Source: Circinella umbellata (taxonomy: Eukaryota > Mucoromycota > Mucoromycetes > Mucorales > Lichtheimiaceae). From it: DNA of 64,000 nt. Below, piece by piece: positions 49,128-60,190 of the stretch. Location: positions 186,001 to 250,000 of the forward strand of contig JAIWNF010000041.1 of the NCBI GenBank assembly GCA_025093555.1. The letters are read 5' to 3'. The notes under the pieces were generated by a model. It saw only the letters and a list, made by a program, of their open reading frames with translations, was not told where the DNA came from and made no database searches. A program made the translations under genes and the position numbers. How positions within the stretch are numbered: the stretch's first letter is position 1; every line of letters begins with the position of its first letter.

Positions 49128-50867
49128 ATGACATATATTACATATGAAAAGGCACAATATAGCGACTATAAAATAAAAAGAGGAATACACTCCGTTACCA
49201 TAAGAGATGGAGAAGTCCACAGAACACGTCGTCCAGAAGGCATTCAGCGCCATAATCAACCACCCAAAAAGATGCCATTCCTAGTGCCAAAAACATGTTT
49301 TATGCCAAGTTATTTGGTTCGTATATCCGACATGAAAATAGTTCAAGGTTCTGAAGTACATGAAGGCTATTGTGCATTATCCTATTCATGGAATCAGTCT
49401 GGTGAAATTATAAAAAATAAAACGACCAATAATTATGATCGTATTGATCAAGGCAAACACAAAATTATATATCCAAGCAAGACAGTTCGAAAAAAACCAA
49501 GAGGACGAAAACGAATTCCAGGCAAAGTCAAGTTTGTTAAATTTGAAGAACTTATACAAGAAATATGCAAAGATTTTAATATCAAGTATATTTGGTATGA
49601 TCAAATGTGTATCAATCAAAATAATGAAGAGGAAAAACATGGAGAAATACATCAAATGCATAAAATTTATAGCCATGCCTATTGTACAATTGCTCTAGTA
49701 CCTGAATTAGTCACAAGGGTAAGAAAACGTTACCCCGATATTAGTTCTTCCCTGATTGACATGCGTATAGGCAATTTGCTAGGATCGCAATGGATGAAAC
49801 GTATGTGGACTTTAGAAGAAACAATACTGTCAACAAAAATGATTTTTCTAGGTCGTAATGTTCATTGTTGGTGGTATCGCTTATCTAAAGACCATTTTCC
49901 AATTTTTTATAAGCATTTCGTCTGTGATGTCGCCACTATTCTACATTATGCACATACGCGTACAAGCACTAAAGAACACGATTGTATATTTGCACTTGCT
50001 AATATTTTCCCGGGAGTTATACAAGATATTACAATTGATTATAATCAAGATGTCCAAGAACTGATGATACAGTTTTACGGCGCTTTGGCAAAAAAAGATC
50101 TCAGTATTCTATGTTTTGGAAAATATACGCATTATAGAACCATGTGTAGAACGTCATTCAGCGATAGTACAGAAGATAGCAACACAGGGAAGAAGGAAGA
50201 CTGTATACCCATTCAGAAGTTCAATTTACCATCGTGGACAGGTGTTTATGGAGAACATTTCAAGTATGGTGGTTACAAAACGTCTTTTACAAACTACACT
50301 GTCAGCGGAAGAGTTTTAAAAATTACATGTCGTGGAATGACGAACGATCAACATCAAACCAATATTTCGACTATTCTATTTATTACAAGAGAGGATATAC
50401 CCCCTTTACCTCTACAGGACTCGAACGACAATCGTGGTTGGATTCTCGTCATCCCAATACGGTTACCAGGGTTTACGAATGAAAAACGTATAGAAGTTTT
50501 CACAGTATTTAGTGGAGCCACCCAACTACATCCTGAAGCTTACCGAAATATCATGATATATCTTCGAAACTTATCTCATTTTATACCGATTAACAAAATG
50601 AATTTTCAATGGATACCTGCAAGATCTGGAATTACAACTTCATGGTTTGGTTTTCATCAATTGGTAGAAACTTTACAAGATTATTCTCAGTATACACTAC
50701 TTACTGAAGTGCAATTCACACTTGATCACAAAAAGTTTGCTGCACGTCATCCTATTCTTAAAAAGGTTGGAGATCATTACAAGGCGATTGGTCTTTGCAC
50801 TATAGGAAAAGACTTTCATTTTTTTGATAATACCACACTGGAAGAGCAAACATTCGAAATTCATTAA
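49128..50867 (+). CDS. HET-domain (heterokaryon-incompatibility) protein, intronless, 579 aa
   Basis: HET domains mediate fungal self/non-self recognition and regulated cell death; the trigger of this protein is unknown. Visible motifs in the usual HET order: SYLVRISDMK (61-70), CALSYSW (82-88; classic Y-x-ALSYVWG), a basic insert KPRGRKRIPGKVK (123-135), YIWYDQMCINQNNEEE (154-169; cf. LWIDxLCIxQ), EIHQMHKIYSHAYCTIA (173-189) and MWTLEETILS (226-235; cf. RxWTLQE), then TKEHDCIFALANIF and a conserved C-terminal part with LPSWTGVYGEH. The ATG at 49128 is chosen because the paralogue at 53164 starts at the equivalent MTYxTY; the frame extends upstream to 49086. No signal peptide or membrane segment. 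The basic insert could be a nuclear localisation signal. Confidence 0.88.
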   Translation: MTYITYEKAQYSDYKIKRGIHSVTIRDGEVHRTRRPEGIQRHNQPPKKMPFLVPKTCFMPSYLVRISDMKIVQGSEVHEGYCALSYSWNQSGEIIKNKTTNNYDRIDQGKHKIIYPSKTVRKKPRGRKRIPGKVKFVKFEELIQEICKDFNIKYIWYDQMCINQNNEEEKHGEIHQMHKIYSHAYCTIALVPELVTRVRKRYPDISSSLIDMRIGNLLGSQWMKRMWTLEETILSTKMIFLGRNVHCWWYRLSKDHFPIFYKHFVCDVATILHYAHTRTSTKEHDCIFALANIFPGVIQDITIDYNQDVQELMIQFYGALAKKDLSILCFGKYTHYRTMCRTSFSDSTEDSNTGKKEDCIPIQKFNLPSWTGVYGEHFKYGGYKTSFTNYTVSGRVLKITCRGMTNDQHQTNISTILFITREDIPPLPLQDSNDNRGWILVIPIRLPGFTNEKRIEVFTVFSGATQLHPEAYRNIMIYLRNLSHFIPINKMNFQWIPARSGITTSWFGFHQLVETLQDYSQYTLLTEVQFTLDHKKFAARHPILKKVGDHYKAIGLCTIGKDFHFFDNTTLEEQTFEIH

Positions 50868-51496
50868 AATATGACAACATATCAAATAGAATATATACAT
50901 TACTTGTTTTTATTTTTGTTTATATATATATATATATATATATATTGCTCGCTGATAATCACGACGACGTGGTTATTCTGTGTGCACTGTATATATTTTT
51001 AATTTTTAAACAGGTTGTCAACCTAAATTGTAATAGCACCACTATAATATATATATTTTTTCAAGTATTTTTATTATTTTGACTCTGTCAAATGTTTTGT
51101 ACATATATCTTTTTACTTGATTGTTATTAATATAAATTCCAGAGAATTAAAATTTTTTTATGCGGGGCATACGCTGAAGGATTAAGATTTTTCATCACAT
51201 ATACAATTGATAAATACTATATAATCTATTATATAAAGCGTATGAGGTAATAGAGAGACAATGAATGAATTAATGTAAAAGGCATTCACCTACACTAAAT
51301 ATCAGAACGACTACCAAAAAAAAATTGTTTTTATGCTACGTGTGAGTCTACAAACGCATGTTATTTAATACTGTAAAGTTTACTGTTTTGTTTGAGTTTA
51401 TATGAAAAGATGCATGAAAACTAATTTAAACTAGATCAGATTCTTATCTAATTCTTTCTTGCATGTATTCTTTTTTCTTTACTATCTTTTCATTAC

Positions 51497-51527
<31 letters not shown>

Positions 51528-53163
51528 GTAGTTTGTTCTACAAAAAACCAAAAATTTAACACGGGAGCAAAAGAAAGTAATAAGTATCGTTTAAAAGTTT
51601 GTGTACGGTATCTAAAGTAATTGCAGTAAACTCGGTACAATATTCCGGTGGTTACATTGTTGTGAGAAGTTGATTTTAAGATTTTGATCGTCTTCTTGTG
51701 TAACACTGACTTGTACTATTGTAACAGATAGATGATAATATTTTACTTCTAACATTGGAATTACGACTATAATGTTTGTTGTTGTATGTAAATATATGAT
51801 ATCGACACTACTCAATAAAATACCCAAGAACACAAAAAGAGCAAAAAATACTTTATGTTCAGATATAAAATATATATTTTCTTTCTTATACGTTTTCCAC
51901 AGGCATTTTTCACTCTGACCTCCTAGGAGTTTCACGTAAAAAATGGTTTCACAACATGATGAATAAACTGCTCAGCACTTCACGTTTTTTCAGATACCAA
52001 TATTGATATTAAAGAGCATTATATCGTGTATCTTAAACATGATATTCCATTGAAAAACGTATCTCTTTTCTTTGTCTTTTTTTTAAAGAAGCAAAAATTA
52101 ATAAATCTGCCCGTCTAGATAATAAATAAAAAAAATAGACTACGTACTCAATGTAGAGTACGTAAGAAAAGGATCGATTCAATAACAGACAACAACATGA
52201 TCGATTTCGCATTTTAGCAAAATCAGATAAAAAAAATCAGGCTGAACATCGTAACAGTTATTTAGACTGTTACATAAAATATTGCTTATTACGTTCGGTT
52301 GAAGCCCCAAACTGGAGATTTTCTCTCCGGTAATACTAATTTTACTAGCATTTGGCCATGGTCAAATTTTTTGTAAATGATTGCTAGTTTTGTTTTTCTT
52401 CATATGGTTCATACCATGTTTGACTTGATTAATTTGATTTGTATGTTCATTAAAGAAAAAAGAAGTCAAAAAAATAATTATATGACTACGTAAAGTAGTA
52501 AATAGTAACGCACTTTTTTTTCGGCAAGTGGCGGCACCACTACTTGAAATGGTATTTTTTTTTTACTAGCTGCTTTACTTTATCAGGCTGTCTACTTTTA
52601 TTTTTTTGCTGAAGATGTGTTTTTCTAGATTACTTGTTGAAAGTTCAGTGTTTTTTTTTCCAGAGCTAATCTAAATACGGAAATGATCCGTTTGTGAAAC
52701 TCTTGTACTCTTAAACTTTTGAGTAGTTTTTAAAGGGGTCGCACTTATAAACTATTTCTTGATGGCGTAAATTATCTTGTTCAACCAGAGTACTGCCCCT
52801 CAACCTTAATTATTTTTTTAAGAAATAAATTCATCTTTACAACTCTTTCTTTCATTTTTCATTTTTTAATATTCTATTTATTTCATCTCACATTTATACA
52901 AAACAGCACTTGTTAGTGTATAAGAGTTAACTAAGCCCTCTTACGTACCTTTCTATCGAAGCAAATAGACGTTTATTAACAGTACAAAATACTACCACTG
53001 CTTCAGTACGACTGGTTTCAAAAGCTTTATATGTCTGATTTTTCTATTTGCCTATTGTTAAATTTATTATCTCGTACGTAAGTTATAATTATAATTTTTT
53101 TTGTTGCTGTCTCTCATATAAATAAGGCGATATGTACTGACTGTACATTGTATAAAATAGAGA
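50868..53163. other. Intergenic region between the intact HET genes
   Basis: TA dinucleotide run at about 50919-50945 and ATT run at about 51500-51527. A minus-strand frame of 107 codons (51612-51935) has one hydrophobic stretch but no other support. Just before the second HET gene lie TATAAATA (about 53117) and TATAAAATA (about 53151). Confidence 0.5.
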
Positions 53164-54915
53164 ATGACATACTTTACATATAAAAAGACACAATGCAGCG
53201 ACTATAAGAACAAAAGGGAAATACCATATAGCTACACACTGAATGGTAGAGATTACATCAAATTTTTCAGGATAGACGGAATCTATCGCTATCGTCAACC
53301 ACCCAAAAAAATACCATCAGCACTACCAAGACCAAACTTTATGCCTACTTACCTAGTTCGTACGTCTGACATGAAAGTCGTTAAAGGGTGTGAAGTACAA
53401 GAAGGATATTGTACACTATCCTATTCGTGGAACCAATCCGGTGAAATTGTAAAAAATGAAACGGGAAAAAAAAGTCATCGGCGTATTGATGAAGGAAAAC
53501 ATAAAATTATATTCCCTGCTAGAACTGTACGAAGAAAACCAAGAGGTCGAAAACGAATTCCATGCAAGGTCAAATTTGTCAAATTCGAAGGACTTATACA
53601 AGAAATATGCAAGGATTTTAATATCAAGTATATTTGGTATGATCAAATGTGTATAAATCAAGACGACGAAGAGGAAAAACACCGTGAAATACATCAAATG
53701 CATAAAATTTATAATAATTCCTACTGTAAAATAGCACTCATACCTGAATTAGACACATTTACATACAATTCCATCTTTGATCATCGGTTTTTAATGCGTG
53801 GCATATCTTTACCGACTTTGCTAACATCGGAATGGATGCAACGTATATGGACTCTGGAAGAAACACTCATGTCGTCAAAAATGCTTTTTGTTGGCTCTAA
53901 CGTTCATTGTTGGTGGTATCGGACACCAGGCATTTATTGTCCAATATTTTATAATAATACATATCGTGATGCCGCCAGAATTTTACATTGGGCACACACA
54001 CGCACCAGTACCAAAGAACACGACCATGTATTTGCGCTGGCCAATGCTTTCCCCGAGGTTATGAAAGGAATCAAGATTGATTACAAACAAGATCTTCAAG
54101 AACTGATCATTCAATTTTATTGCGCCCTAGCACAACATGATCTGAGTATTCTTTGTTTCAAAAACCACACTGAATATCTAAAGCTCTCGAAAACGTCATT
54201 CGATAACAGTATTAAAGAAAGCAACACAATTGAACCAAACTATAAAGTGCCCATACAGAAGTTCGACTTACCATCTTGGACAGGTGTTTATGGAGAGCAC
54301 TATGAACATGATGGTTATAATACAACTTTTAAAAATTTCACATTCAATGGACGAATAATGCAAGTGACTTGTAGTGGAATGATGAATCATCAGTATCATG
54401 CTGAGCTTTCTGCTCTTGCATCTATCGGAGTGAAGGATATACCGCCCATACCTCAACAGAAGAAAACGAACAACGAATCTGGATGGTTACTTATAGACCA
54501 TGTACGACCACTAGGTTCTAGAAGCGATAAATGTATAGAAATTTACAATGCGCGCTGTGGAATGACAGAACTAAATTCTCAAGCCGAGGAAGAAATTATT
54601 GAACATCTTCGGAACTTATCACATTTTATACCAATTAAAAACCCAAATTTTGAATGGGTACCTGAAAGCTCTCCACTTTTAATTACATCGATTTATTTTC
54701 ATCAACTGACAGAAACGCTAGAAGAATCTGATTCCTATGTATTACTTAATGGAATACAATTTACAGGTTTTAACTTTAAGTATATACATCCACGTTATCC
54801 TGTTATCAAGAATGATGGAGATTATTACAAGTTAATTGGTCTGTGTATGATAAAAGGAGCCGATGACTTTATGAATGATATCACACTTGAAGAGCAAATG
54901 TTTGAAATTCATTGA
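53164..54915 (+). CDS. HET-domain protein, tandem paralogue, intronless, 583 aa
   Basis: Same architecture as the gene at 49128, in the same orientation 2.3 kb downstream: YLVRTSDMK, CTLSYSW (83-89), basic RRKPRGRKRIPCKVK, YIWYDQMCINQDDEEE (156-171), EIHQMHKIYNNSYCKIA, IWTLEETLMSS, TKEHDHVFALANAFPEV, LPSWTGVYGEH and a C-terminal LEEQMFEIH. The HET core and basic insert are highly conserved between the two, whereas the first 50 residues and the segments around 190-215 and 340-360 diverge. No stops or frameshifts. The second of two intact copies among five recognisable in the window, so a local expansion. Confidence 0.88.
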   Translation: MTYFTYKKTQCSDYKNKREIPYSYTLNGRDYIKFFRIDGIYRYRQPPKKIPSALPRPNFMPTYLVRTSDMKVVKGCEVQEGYCTLSYSWNQSGEIVKNETGKKSHRRIDEGKHKIIFPARTVRRKPRGRKRIPCKVKFVKFEGLIQEICKDFNIKYIWYDQMCINQDDEEEKHREIHQMHKIYNNSYCKIALIPELDTFTYNSIFDHRFLMRGISLPTLLTSEWMQRIWTLEETLMSSKMLFVGSNVHCWWYRTPGIYCPIFYNNTYRDAARILHWAHTRTSTKEHDHVFALANAFPEVMKGIKIDYKQDLQELIIQFYCALAQHDLSILCFKNHTEYLKLSKTSFDNSIKESNTIEPNYKVPIQKFDLPSWTGVYGEHYEHDGYNTTFKNFTFNGRIMQVTCSGMMNHQYHAELSALASIGVKDIPPIPQQKKTNNESGWLLIDHVRPLGSRSDKCIEIYNARCGMTELNSQAEEEIIEHLRNLSHFIPIKNPNFEWVPESSPLLITSIYFHQLTETLEESDSYVLLNGIQFTGFNFKYIHPRYPVIKNDGDYYKLIGLCMIKGADDFMNDITLEEQMFEIH

Positions 54916-57054
54916 TGTACTAAATATTACCCCCTCCCTTTTTTCTTCTTACAAAATTGTGGCACGTATGCCTTGCTACTTTAAATTATTATTATATATA
55001 TATATATAAATATATATATATTTAACCATGTCTTAATATTATTCTACAAATATTTAATTTTATGATACTGTCAATCTCAACACTTTGTATTCTTTATTAT
55101 GAGTATCATACCATAAAAGAAAATTTTCATTTTAGTTTGTAACAAAAATAAGACTCGGAATTTATATATAATTATAGTAATAATCTGTCCACCCTATAAA
55201 CAATTATATAGTAGTATCGTTACGTAAAGTTAAATCAAATTCTTTTTCTTTTATGTGTTTTTCGCGAAGTAAGCACCGCATTATGGATTATACACAGATT
55301 ATGATAGGATAGACAAGAATTTACTGTAAAAATGATAGCAGTAAATTAAAGCCAAAAACAAAATTTAACTTTCTGCGATTATGACAACCGTGCCCTTTTC
55401 GAAAAAATTCTAGCCTAGAATATAATTGGAATAATCCATTCAAAATTATTCAAGCTAACTTGAATATATTCCTATTTACCAAGTACAAGATTTAAATGGT
55501 AAATCTACGGGCAAAACATATTTTTTCCCGCGTACTGTCTAAGTATATACAACTATCATTAGTAAACTGTAATGATATAATCAGATTAATATCAAAATAA
55601 ATAAATAATATAGTTGATTTATAACCTTGTTATAGTTGTTCGTTCAAGTTGCTATTGTTTTAGCGACAGTTTCTGCAACCATGTAGACTTTTTATTCTTT
55701 TTGTATCGTTCCATAATTGTGCAGAAGCATCCTGACAAAAAATCACGAATTCGTGATAGACCGGTTTTTTGTAAGTAATGCCTTACAGTCGAATAACATA
55801 GATCTTCTGTAATTCAAAACTTCAAAAAGAAATTAATATAGATTTACCTTTTAATCATTGGATGCAAAATAAAATCAAACATACCTTTCATCCGTGCTTT
55901 GATTATACATTGTTGTCAAACGCGAATCGATTTTTTTTAAGATTCACAAAAGGGCACGTGAATTTATTGACGGCCACTGAAAATTATTAAAGCAGTGATT
56001 CCAAATGAGAGGCAAGATGCAACAGACAATTAAAGTGATTCTAAGGCAAATAGAGCGATGGGGAAAGGGGGGAACGAAGAAAATATATTGAGTATTACAT
56101 ACACATTGACTGCCAATTTGAACCTCTTTCTAAGATAACATTTATTTTCATTGTATACATTTATTATTACTTACAACATCAAACTGAATTGAGTTTATTT
56201 TCAATCATGAACTATAATAACTTTAGTCAAAGAAGCTAAGTATCTATGTTATATTATTCTTTTGCGCCATTTATAAAGTTGCATGAATAGCATGAAGGAT
56301 GACAATCCAACATATGAACCCACCTCTCCAATGCCGAAATGAGAAAAAGAAGAGCAACATATCGTTGAAGAAAACCTGTACATACGTACCTTTATAAATT
56401 GAGTTGTTAATTGTGCAACATTCCAATTCTTTACCTTGGCAGAGTAATAGACATTTTGTTTTATTTTCTTAGCTTCATAATAGACGGTATCTTTGGTGAA
56501 TAAGAACAAAGAAGAGTGTGTATCTATATCCTCCTTACTAATGTTTGGCTTTTTGTGAAATTATAGAAGCTAGTATACAGTGACATATATAGGTAAATTA
56601 CTATAGTATTATAAAAATTCTATAATATCACAAAGAAACACATAGATGATAAATGAAGTTCACTACTTGCTGACCTCCTAGATATAGTAATTTCCCATTT
56701 AACCAGTACGTACTCTCAATATGAAGGATCTGTACGCAGTGTGGCGAGATACCTGTTTGACTTCCAATACTCAGGGAGCTAAGAGCTACAGAAGATACTG
56801 GGGGAGATAAGCTTTGATTATATTAAACTGCAAAAGATAATAAAAAAATGATCGCTAATATAACGGAGCAACAGTAATGCCACTGATGTAGGCTTAGTTT
56901 CTAGCAGTTATAATCAGAATAATATCCATGAAATACGTATTAACAATAAACCAGAGATTAGATCAATACTGGATTTACAACAAAGTGTGCATTATATTAA
57001 TGTAATGATGTAAGACCATTACAACATATATTCAACCTTGAGATTGTTGATTTA
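54916..57054. other. Intergenic region
   Basis: A TA-rich microsatellite at about 54990-55020. No gene or clear element. Inverted GTGCCCTTTT motifs near 55390 and 55950 are too short to support an element. TACGTA near 55223, 56385, 56707 and 56936. Confidence 0.5.
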
Positions 57055-57793
57055 CAGTAATTTTTCGTTAAACCGGAACTCAATATATGTGAGGATTTGT
57101 ACCGGTTTAGCGAATTAGAACGCAGCTGGTTCTAATATGTAGAGTATACTGAAAAAATAACTATAATTCAATTAAGCTGGACGGATATGATAAAAAAAAG
57201 ATAGTTCATATCATGGAGCTTTACTACTATAAGCTAATTTTTTAGTGATCAAGATGATAATAGTGTATTCATTAAAGCGTGATGATGAACCATAGATCGG
57301 ACCAATAACGAACCCACAACAAAGTGTGTTTAATATGGACCATGGTTAGCAGTGGGATAAAGGAGTAAAATAAATTGTATCGACAACATATTTGCATATT
57401 CAATGGTAATTAACAAATAAGAAATACGTACTCACGAAGGTGAGGAGGAAGAAAATAGTATCTGTGTGAAGTTAGCGAAAAAGAGCCACTGTTATCAACA
57501 AGGTGTTGAAAATCTTTCTTTTGACGACAAGAATAATTTGTGTATTTTTAATTGCTATGGAAACAGAGTAGCAACTGAAAACAAAGGGAAGAGCTGTAAT
57601 GACGTTAAATGAAGACTCCATTACTAATTTTACCAATAAAAAGACTAATAGTATATAAAATAAAATAATACTATTATAAACCCGGTAAATATTTTGGAAA
57701 GCTCACCGGATACCGGTTTAGCGAATTACCGGTATATTACTAAGTATATAAAGAATAATTGAGAGACACTACCGGTTTAGCGAATACTCACTG
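57055..57793. mobile_element. TA-inserting TTCGCTAAACCGG element, right copy (739 bp)
   Basis: Inverted copy of 36857-37684. Its right end finishes GCGAATACTCACTG before TA (57794-57795); its left end is diverged (CAGTAATTTTTCGTTAAACC) after TA (57053-57054). It has only one TTCGCTAAACCGG unit near the left end where the left-arm copy has four in tandem. Forms the inner end of the right arm. Confidence 0.75.
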
Positions 57794-58455
57794 TACTATT
57801 AAAAAAAATGGCTTTGGTAAACCGATTTTAATAATAATAAACTTGATGATTCAAGATGCTTCTTAATCCAAGAAGCTTAATAAATAATAAATACGTATGT
57901 AATATGTAATAATAATAATAAAATTTTGTTATTAAAAAGACCAACAGTAAAAAATACGTTTTTTATAAAAAAAAATGATAATACTTGATTTCCATAAATT
58001 AGTATTATCACAAAGAATTGCCAAAATTGCCAAAATTGTCAAAATTGTCAAAAAACTCAAGTTTTCAAAGAAGTTTTATTGAAATTCAGAGAAGCCTTAC
58101 TAGTGGAAGAAGCTCATGAAATTAGAGAAGTGAATTCCCATTGTTATCACGGATTTATGACTATTCAATTGATTTAAAATACCGAAAAAACCATACGACA
58201 TTGCTAAATTAGATAAAAGATATAAGGCTTAAAAGAATGAATAAAGAGGAATAATATCAATGATAACTGTTAAACGGTCAAAGAAGTAAGTACATAAATT
58301 GTTTCATGCCGATCAATGTTATTACTTTTTGAATGCTACTCCGATAAAGCACAGACCCCCATTTCTCAAAACTTTTAGCTTTTCGCTGAGTTAAATTGTT
58401 GTTAGAAGAAAATTTGTGCGTTGGGGGGACTATCACGTCGCATGACAAATCAGCT

Positions 58456-59535
58456 ATTTATTTTTCTATCCAACTTTGAAATATTCCATATAAAAAAATT
58501 AATATATGTGGATCATGAAGATGGAGCAAGAACAAATCGTTATTTTGTATCAACCTCTGCTTTTTTTATTCAAGATAACTTGATCGTTATTTTTTTCATG
58601 CGATCCGAACAACGACAATAATAGTATCATATATTGTTATAAAAATATCAATTATAGAAGGATACAAGTTATCAGACCATCAATTCAAATTCATAGAATA
58701 CTGATATTAGAAACAAAAATAAGGTGAAGTAGGATATATTTGAATGAATAATATATAATGGATAGTATATAGGAAATAAAAAAATAAAAATATAGTGGTG
58801 ACACGTAAAAAAAGAAAGATGATGGGAATATAAAGAGATAGATAGAGAGAGGTGTAAAGAGTACCTGTAAATATGTATATGTTGTTAATGTTGTGTGCGC
58901 AAAACATTATCACCACGTTTTCACATTTCCAAAACCACAATATCTGAAATCATAATGTCAAGAAAACATACAATTTTATTGTTCCATTGCACACCCTCTC
59001 TTTCTGGTCCACTTTCATTGACAGAAAGATAAGTAGAAATTTTATTCTCTACCACTGTTCCTACAGTAACAGGAGTAGGTTGAAAAACCATATCCCGAGC
59101 CTCATTGACTTTGAGATGTTGGAGATCAGTTGAATTACTAACTGTGTAAAAAATAGGGTACAAAGCTAGTACTGGAGCATCAACACTAATTTCTTCTAAA
59201 GTATTACAGAAGTTGTAGAGATATAAAAGTAGTAATGGATCACTTTTTATTTTATTTTGAGCTAATATTGCTACCTATTGTTTTTTCTTTTTAGTATTAT
59301 AACTATTAGCTCCATTTACCTGAGGTTATATAAATGTAATTGATATTTTTATAACAATATATGATAGTTATATTATCGCTGTTAGGATCCATGAAAAAAA
59401 TAATGATCAAGTTATTTTGAATAAAAAAAGCACAAGTTGATACAAAATAAAGATTTGTTATTGCTCCATCTCCATAATCCACATATATTAATTTTTTATC
59501 TGTAACATTTCAAAGTTGGATAGAAAAAAGATAAC
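58456..59535 (-). mobile_element. TIR element with conserved ORF, right copy
   Basis: Inverted counterpart of 35168-36225 with the same roughly 190-bp ends and the same ORF on the minus strand (about 58921-59256; upstream part open through NFCNTLEEISVDAPVLALYP). The ORF stops soon after the shared core. The site at 59266-59267 is TA where the left copy has TACGTA. Confidence 0.7.
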
Positions 59536-60190
59536 GGGTTTGCTGTTGGGCTGCTCAGTTGAGCTGAAAGGTTCGTTGCCATAATAAATAAAAAGTGTAT
59601 ATATATTTATGTGTTCGTCATTTGTATAGGTTTAATAATAACGTCAGAATGTATTAGAGTTGATCATCGTCAAAGAAGTAATAAAATATGATCTCTTTGA
59701 CCTCATATACCAATAATGTTTTTTTTTATATTTCTATCTCTCTTTTACACCCTTGCATAGTATATTTACACAGCGTTTCCCTCTAACTTACTAGATAGTT
59801 TGGGCGTAATAATAATCAAACCATCTTGTTTATTTCAATTGATCAGTAATCCAATTTAATCAGTTAAGTGTAAATAATAATCCAAGTTAAATCACAAGTT
59901 TTGCTATAATTCACGTTCTACATTTAACTCTGTTTTCTCCCTTTTTCATTCTTCTTGAACTCGTCTTTAATAAAAATAAATAAAAGCTTTCTGTTTTTTG
60001 ATAATGCCGGATCTATTTCTTTTCTTCATCAAAATAAGTAAGAAAAACTACTCATCTACAGTAAACTTTTGATAGAGGGTCTTCAAAAATTAAGCTGCCT
60101 GGGCATAAATTTATTAGGCAAAGCCTGTGCTGAAATTATTTTACATGGATTTCTGTCCCCATAGCGCAAGCTTCTTCATTCTTTGACAAA

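Noticed and set aside
51612..51935. 107-codon minus-strand frame with one hydrophobic stretch
   Set aside because: A single hydrophobic segment in AT-rich DNA is easily produced by chance; no homology recognised.
55388..55962. Possible TIR element from inverted GTGCCCTTTT motifs
   Set aside because: Only about 15 imperfectly matching bases and no target duplication.
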